The translations under genes and the position numbers were made by a program. A stretch of 64,000 nucleotides of DNA, taken from contig NC_054083.1 in the NCBI RefSeq assembly GCF_017562075.2, forward strand, positions 21,387,428 through 21,451,427, given 5' to 3'. Positions 58,153 to 64,000 of this stretch are shown here, one piece after another. Origin of the DNA: Anopheles merus. Taxonomy: Eukaryota > Arthropoda > Insecta > Diptera > Culicidae. Under the pieces are notes generated by a model. It saw only the letters and a program-made list of their open reading frames with translations. It was not told where the DNA came from and did not search any database. The first letter of the stretch is position 1. Each line of letters begins with the position of its first letter.

Positions 58153-60352
58153 ATGGAACGCTGGCGTGGAAAGGTGGCCATTGTGACCGGTGCTAGCTCC
58201 GGCATTGGTGCAGTGACGGTGAAAGCCCTCGCCAACGCCGGTATGATCACGTTCGGCCTGGCTCGCCGTGTCGAACGGGTCGACGAGCTGAAGAAGGAGC
58301 TTCCCGCCGAGGCAGCGGACCGGCTGCACAGTGTCCGGTGTGACGTTACGAAGGAGGAGGACATTTTGGCCGCCTTCCAGCTGGTGGAGGAAAAGTGTGG
58401 CGGTGTCGATGTGCTGATCAACAATGCCGGTCAGTTGAAGCGTGCGGTCAGTGTGCTGGATGCGGGCAATACGCAGGTTATACGGGATGTGATCGATACG
58501 AACGTGGTCGGGTTGGCGCTGTGCAGCCGGGAGGCGTTCCAATCGATGAAGCGTCGCTCGGTCGATGGGCATATCGTGCACATTAACAGCATCCTTGGCC
58601 ATACGGTTGCGACGACGGGCAAGCTTAACGTCTATCCGGCATCAAAGTTCGCGGTGACTGCACTGACCGAAACGATGCGCCACGAGCTGAGACTGGCGGG
58701 AACGAAAATCAAAGTCACGGTAAGTGGAAGATGTGATGGGGGAGAACCAAACAGACAAACACAAACTATGGGCAGGGCCTACTTTATCTTATCGCTGTGT
58801 GAAGAGGCACGAGAGTGCGAGTGACATCTCGTCAGGCTGGTTAGGCTACGGCAGTTTGTGCTAAAATGTGTAAAACAGTATGCAAATCAACAGGGTAATT
58901 ACCAAATTGAGGTCCCATAAGGACCAAAGAACAAGATTCTTCTGTTTACGGTTGTCTGAAGATCGAAGAGGTTGTCTTCTGTCGATGAACTCAAGATATT
59001 TCTTCCTGTGGCGTATTCCAAAAACTGTTGTGATCTCCTTACTTACTTACTTACTTATCCGGCACTACAACCGCTTTGCGGTCTTGGCCTGCCTCAGGAG
59101 TGTCCGAAACCGCTCACGGTCTCGCGCCTTCGTCTGCCAGTCCGTTATCCCGGCCTTAATGGCGGACGCCTCCACGCCATCTTGCCACCTCAATTTGGGC
59201 CTACCACGCCTCCTCTGTCCTTGTGGACTCCTGAACGTGATCTCCTAACTGTGTTTAATATCTATTTTGATACCATCGTAACAATGACCTTTTTCTTTGT
59301 CCACAATAAGTGTGGTGAGATTTCGTGTCGGCCTGGAGCAGATCCCGTTGTACAGACGCCAACTCCTTCGACTTATCTGACTGTCTATTCTGCTTATGCA
59401 GTGCAACTTCAACTCGCATGTTGATCACGTTATCAACGAAGCTAACAAATAGTTAGGACTCATTATATTATTGATATAATGATATTGATATTGATGTCCC
59501 TTCTCTCCTATCCGTCATCTTCGTGATCTTCTCTTGTTGTCTCGTGATAGACCTTTCCTACCTATCTCAACTCGCTAGCCTCGCTACAGTACGGAACGAT
59601 TTCTCTCGCAGAGTCTTATCGGCCTTCAAGAACTTGTATCACCCGGTTTGATTACAATATGCCAGTGTCCTGCTTTCTTTTACATCTTCATTACCTTTAC
59701 CTCTCTCTTTTCCTCATAATCTGTACACACCTTCCTCCATCTCTTCCGACCATTAGTAATACAAGGTTTCTTATGAGTTTTTGGTTATTTCCCGAAATTT
59801 GTTAAATTTATCTAACAGCTTATTGAGCTGTCCTCACACATGGTTTAATCATTTTCACGATTTATTAACATCGTCCAAGCATTTTTGAAACAAAATTCAA
59901 AACAACAAAACAACAAACAAAAATCATAGGCATTCTTCTTCTTCTTCTTGTTTGGCACAACAACCGCTGTCGGCCAAGGCCTGCTTGAACCCACTAGTGA
60001 AGTGAGCTTGGCGGCTTTCAGTGACTTATTGTTACCATAGCAGGATAGTCAGTCCTACGTATGGGGACACGGTCTATTCGGGGCTTGAACCCATGACGGG
60101 CGTGTTGTTACGTCGTACGAGTTGACGACTGTACCACCAGACCGACCACTAAACCTTGTGCTTCCTTTTTTACCTCCTCAACAGAGCATCAGCCCGGGAC
60201 TGGTCAGAACGGAGATGCCGCCCAGTACGGTCTTTGCCGAGGAGCCCTGCCTCGAGCCGGAGGACATTGCGGATGCCGTACTGTACGTGCTCGGGACACC
60301 GCCGCGGGTACAGATCCACGAGCTGACGATCAAACCGGTTGGTGAAAAGTAG
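58153..60352 (+). CDS. short-chain dehydrogenase/reductase SDR4 (244 aa)
   Basis: Exons 58153-58719 (567 bp) and 60185-60352, phase 0 (gtaagt, caacag), 244 residues. Motifs: TGASSGIG, ARR, NNAG, DTNVVG (Asn117), Ser146, YPASK; C-terminal SISPGLVRTE and LEPEDIADAVLYVLGTPP. The 1465-bp intron is swollen by a LINE 3' end (59035-59230) and a SINE (59934-60148). The SINE boundary lies only 36 bp upstream of the second exon, so its sequence may form part of the acceptor region. AATAAA at 60393-60398. Closest relative is SDR3. Confidence 0.93.
59035..59230 (-). mobile_element. 3' end of a non-LTR retrotransposon with TAAG tail
   Basis: Minus-strand translation gives RRGRPKLRWQDGVEASAIKAG, then DRERFRTLLRQAK and a stop. 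This GRPxxRWxDxV tail is typical of LINE ORF2 C-termini (RTE/L1-like). Downstream follow TAAG repeats (about 59036-59057). A 5'-truncated insertion within the SDR4 intron. Confidence 0.78.
59934..60148 (-). mobile_element. tRNA-derived SINE with (AAG)n tail (SINE200-like), best copy
   Basis: On the minus strand it starts GTGGTCGGTCTGGTGGTACAG (A box), with B box GGGTTCAAGCCCC, a body ending AGCGGTTGTTGTGCCAAAC and an AAG tail (complement at 59935-59949). Length about 215 bp. The most complete of the four copies in the window. Confidence 0.85.
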
Positions 60353-60606
60353 GGCGAAAAGGGGCATGTAAAATTATACACCCAAAAACGGCAATAAAAC
60401 TGCACAGCGAAATGAAGATGAGAGGAATGTATTTGTTGTGTTTTGTAAGTCACTATTGGTGTGCGGAATGTATTAGGATGAAAGAATGAATCGTTATCGA
60501 AAAGAATGACAGATTGATATCAGTTATCATTTAGAATGAATCCTCCAAGGTATTTAGACCAGTGCCTTGAAGGATTAATGTCCAATCATCCGTAACACAC
60601 AGCACC

Positions 60607-60617
60607 GATAAGATAAC
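60607..60617. promoter_or_regulatory. paired GATA motif upstream of SDR5
   Basis: GATAAGATAAC lies 45-55 bp upstream of the SDR5 ATG, so near or within the 5' UTR. It repeats the GATA theme seen before SDR4. Function inferred. Confidence 0.35.
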
Positions 60618-60661
60618 ATCCGTTCCCGAAAAGACGAACTCCCTTCTAACAGCATTCCAAA

Positions 60662-61493
60662 ATGGATCGTTGGACTGGCCGGGTGGCCGTCGTTACCGGT
60701 GCCAGCTCCGGTATTGGTGCGGCCGTAGTGAAAGCGCTCGCCAACGCGGGCATGATCGTGATCGGTCTGGCACGGCGTGTCGAACGGGTGGAGGAACTGC
60801 GCCAACAGCTCTCCGAACAGGCCGCCCAACGGCTGCACGCGATCCGGTGTGATGTAACGCGGGAAGAAGATATAGTGGCCGCTTTTGACCAAATCGAGCA
60901 GCATTACGGTGGTGTTGATGTGCTGATCAACAATGCTGGCATTGCGCGAGGTGGAATCAATCTGTTCACACCGGGCAATGCCGATCCGCTGCGCCAGGTA
61001 CTCGATACGAACGTAATGGGTGTGGTGCTGTGCAGCCGGGAAGCGTTCCAATCGATGAAGCGCCGCTCGGTCGATGGACACATCGTGCAGGTGAACAGTG
61101 TGGTAGGGCATACGGTGCCCGCGTTCGCTAGCTTCAACATCTATCCGGCATCCAAGTTTGCGGTGACGGCGCTGACGGAATCGATGCGCCATGAGTTGCG
61201 GATAGAGGGAACGCGCATCAAAGTGACGGTAAGGAATGGTTTGAAGTGAAGAAGGGGAGTTGAAGTGAGGTGATGATTAGTTATCGGATTTTTTTTTTCG
61301 TATTGCGGTCTTTTGGTAGAGCATTAGTCCGGGATTGGTCAGGACGGAGGCGGTCCCTAGTGAGCTGAAAACGGGCCAGACGCCAATACTGGAACCGGAG
61401 GATATTGCGGATGCCGTGCTGTACGTGCTGGGCACCCCGCCGGGGGTACAGGTCCATGAGCTTACCATTAGACCCGTTGGTGAAATGATGTGA
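60662..61493 (+). CDS. short-chain dehydrogenase/reductase SDR5 (246 aa)
   Basis: Exons 60662-61228 (567 bp) and 61320-61493, phase 0 (gtaagg, tggtag), 246 residues. TGASSGIG, ARR, NNAG, DTNVMG (Asn117), Ser146 (VNSVVG) and YPASK are all present; C-terminal SISPGLVRTE, LEPEDIADAVLYVLGTPP and VHELTIRPVGE. The last gene of the array, with a compact 91-bp intron whose acceptor is preceded by a ten-base T run. AATAAA at 61562-61567. Likely NADP(H)-dependent, substrate unknown. Confidence 0.93.
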
Positions 61494-64000
61494 AATGAAA
61501 CGTACAACGCTTCTAAATGTGACCATGCAAAAGTCAACTGGGTACTGGTAAGTAGTCTTCAAATAAAGAAATGAAGATGGAAGCAAGAAAAAAGCCCTTT
61601 GTGTGAAATTTCTTAACGACAATTTTTTATGTTTTTTAGCTATTTTCTTCCGGCCCTATAGTCATCTTCTTAAGTTTTGATGTCCATCGGAAACCACGGG
61701 AAACCCTGTAATAAAGTCATTCACAGCTCTTTCCCTTATCAGTCTGTTTCTGCCCCACCCCTGCGCTTTTGGTAGTGATGACAAAAGGAACGGAACAAAT
61801 CTACCAGGTTTATTGAACCTTTTGCAAGTGATTAAATAAAAATCACAAAATTCATACAGGGTTTTCCAGGGATTTTCTTAGTTGTGGGCCTCTTTCTTGA
61901 CTCTTTCTTATGGAATGGGAACTTCATGTGTTGGAAATTGGACTGTATGGTACACTTTTTGGACAGGCTTCTTTTGAAATTCCTATTACATTTGTCCAGC
62001 TTGGACGCTATACAGTCCAATTCCCATTACATTAAGTTAATTTCACGTTAAAAGTGAACAATAAGTTACTAATAAGTATACATAAATGTAGACTCACAAT
62101 TCCTCGCAATTAACTTCAGTGCGATATCATTATGGATTTTAATTACATTATAAATCCAAAAAAAGCAAAAGACATACAAAGAAAAAAAGAATCTGCAATC
62201 ACTAACAGCCCATGCAATAGGAGGTAACTGCTTGAAAGTTGTTTCTTTTAGTCCACTCGTCAGTCGTAAGAGATATTTATTTAGAAACTCCAAGAGTTTT
62301 TTATAATTTTCAAGAGCTCATCGTATACATAAATGCAATATGTCGTTTGCTGATGGTTTTACGTGGTGCAGGTTTGCTAATAGTTATCAAGTGGGTGATT
62401 GTTGAAGTTCCGAAACATCCCAATATGTGGAACTTGTACAGCTGATGCATGGTACATGGACAAAAGAAACATTTACCAATCGTTGAAGCAGTTAGTAGGA
62501 GGTATTACAGAAGGTAATACGTTAAATTACGTTGGAGATAAACAGGAGTGCACCTGGCAACGTGCTGATAAACAAAACAACTTAGATGCAGAAAACCTAC
62601 ATTATTGGAGCCAAAGTTCTATAATTCCATAGAAGCAGCAGAACGAATCTAGTAGGTTCGGACCGATATTCCCATCACTACTAGTTGCTTGTAGTCCATA
62701 ATCGCTTGTAGTGGATGTATGTAGTTCTACCCCCTGTCACGAGTGGCAATTTCGTGCTATTTCTTATACATTTTACCAAACAAAGACTTAATATGCTTAG
62801 CCATAGATAAAATTATAAATAGAAAAATGACGCACCGTACACAAAACACATGTTTAGGAGGAAGCATATGCTACCCAGTATTGACGGTCATTAGCAAGAT
62901 CGCTTTTCAATGGGTGTTATACGCTCGATGCCGGTTCGTTTGATTTATTACTATGCGGCATTCAAGTGTTTCCATAATTAATGTTTCAACTGACTTAAGT
63001 TTAGAGCATTTTTAATTTTTCAAACATTGAATATTTTCCAAAGAGGTATTATTTTTTTGTTAATTCTTTCATTTGCTCTAGAGTACCAATTGATTTATTG
63101 AACAATCATTTTAAAGTCTTCCCCTAATCTTAATGATTAAAATTTGTAAGAATCATTCTGTTTAGACCGGCTCTATCGCGGAGAATTGTTCTACCGAAAA
63201 CTGGCTTGCCCTCTCTATGTGTGTGTGTGAATGAAGGTCAAGCCCCATAACTTTCATCACATTCCTCCTATTCCGCAGCGCCTTCGGTACGGTGCATCTG
63301 GTATTAATTTAACTTCTTAACCTCTCTCCCACCCCATGACCACCCCACACAAAAAAGCCATAAAGATAACCGGCATACAACGTTCACGCACAAAACCCGT
63401 CCCACAAAGCCAAACTGCCAAGTGGAAGCATCCCCTTACACGCCGGTCAACTGGGGAAAGCAACTGTGGGAGAGAGGAGGAGGAATGGCGCAAAAAACAG
63501 CTCCATTCCCTCCGCCCGACTGTACGCTCACTTAATTATGGGCCGCACACATTTTTACTTTCCTTTGCAGCTAGGAAGAAAGAAAAAAAGCATACGTTTA
63601 CCATGAGGACAACGACGTCATCGAGAGACCGGGTGGCAAGTGTGTGTGTGCATGTGGCCAAGGCCACTGTGTGTTCCTCCCTGGGAGTGTTTTCACGGCT
63701 AAGAGAGAGACCGAGAGGGGTGGAAATAGTGGGGAAATTCTCCAATCGCAATGATTTGAGTTTCCCAACCGGGTGGGGTTTTTCGGAAAGGACGGAAAGG
63801 CACGCATAGGGTGTGGTTCCTTCTTTTTTGGCACACCCCCCACCTATGATATTCTAATGGGTGTGTGGATGGGTTGTGGCCATGTCTCGATAGTTGAGGC
63901 GCGCATGAGACGGCCGTCATGAATTTTCCAACCGAATGAATCATCAATCAATCAATGGTTAGCCTTCACACTATTCATCAGTTCTTTATTGGTGATAGTG
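61494..64000. other. 2.5-kb intergenic region at right edge, no gene seen
   Basis: AT-rich until about 63150, then more GC-rich with long ORFs on both strands (63336-63947) that lack a coding pattern. TACAGGGTTTCC-like motifs face each other near 61700 and 61857. The motif ATCTAGTAGGTTCG (62647-62660) also occurs at 56866-56879 in the SDR3 intron. The right end could be the upstream region of a gene beyond the window. Confidence 0.4.

Noticed and set aside
60060..60148. Possible tRNA gene (A and B boxes)
   Set aside because: No acceptor stem or anticodon arm pairing is apparent, and the same sequence recurs with an AAG tail; it is a SINE.
63336..63947. Overlapping ORFs on both strands near the right edge
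   Set aside because: No domain, no splice context, and overlapping frames of similar length; not separable from chance.

Overview
This window reads as nuclear DNA of an anopheline mosquito, probably close to the Anopheles gambiae complex. It has intron-bearing genes with GT-AG borders, an insect odorant receptor, a leucine-rich-repeat/coiled-coil protein of the mosquito LRIM type, tRNA-derived SINEs resembling SINE200, TATA/TCAGT promoters and many MITEs. Species is an inference. All gene models were spliced by hand from the sequence, with reading phase checked across every junction.

Layout. (1) 37-9768, minus: the 5' half of a calcium-channel alpha2/delta subunit gene that runs off the left edge. 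One large intron holds an intronless secreted DUF1091/ML-like gene (5657-6274), another a decayed LINE. (2) 11511-12362: two tiny convergent membrane-protein genes. (3) 13213-14747: a dead LINE whose catalytic YxDD block is missing. (4) 15025-16586: a head-to-head pair of DUF1091/ML-like genes, paralogous to the nested one. (5) 16809-18946, minus: Integrator subunit 9. (6) 19062-23010: a 3.95-kb hAT-type composite with an 8-bp target duplication, packed with nested inverted-repeat elements and ending 116 bp upstream of the IntS9 start codon. (7) 25200-27111, minus: an eight-exon odorant receptor. (8) 31887-33437, plus: an LRIM-like protein with a TATA+initiator promoter. (9) 34979-35352: a third tiny membrane-protein gene. 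(10) 39027-39923, minus: a CAP/antigen-5 protein. (11) 46204-48141, minus: a phospholipid scramblase. (12) 49335-61493: five short-chain dehydrogenase genes, one inverted and four in tandem, all with a 567-bp first exon and the same phase-0 intron. The rest is gene-poor sequence with MITEs, SINEs and simple repeats.

Functionally the region mixes housekeeping genes (IntS9, scramblase), neuronal and sensory genes (alpha2/delta, odorant receptor), secreted or immune-type proteins (LRIM-like, CAP, DUF1091/ML-like) and an expanding detoxification/isoprenoid-type dehydrogenase family. No operon-like logic links them; the clusters (DUF1091-like trio, SDR array) come from local duplication. The points most worth a second look are the SDR copy with a substituted catalytic tetrad, the nested intronless DUF1091-like copy, the hAT composite next to IntS9, and the three short spliced membrane proteins.
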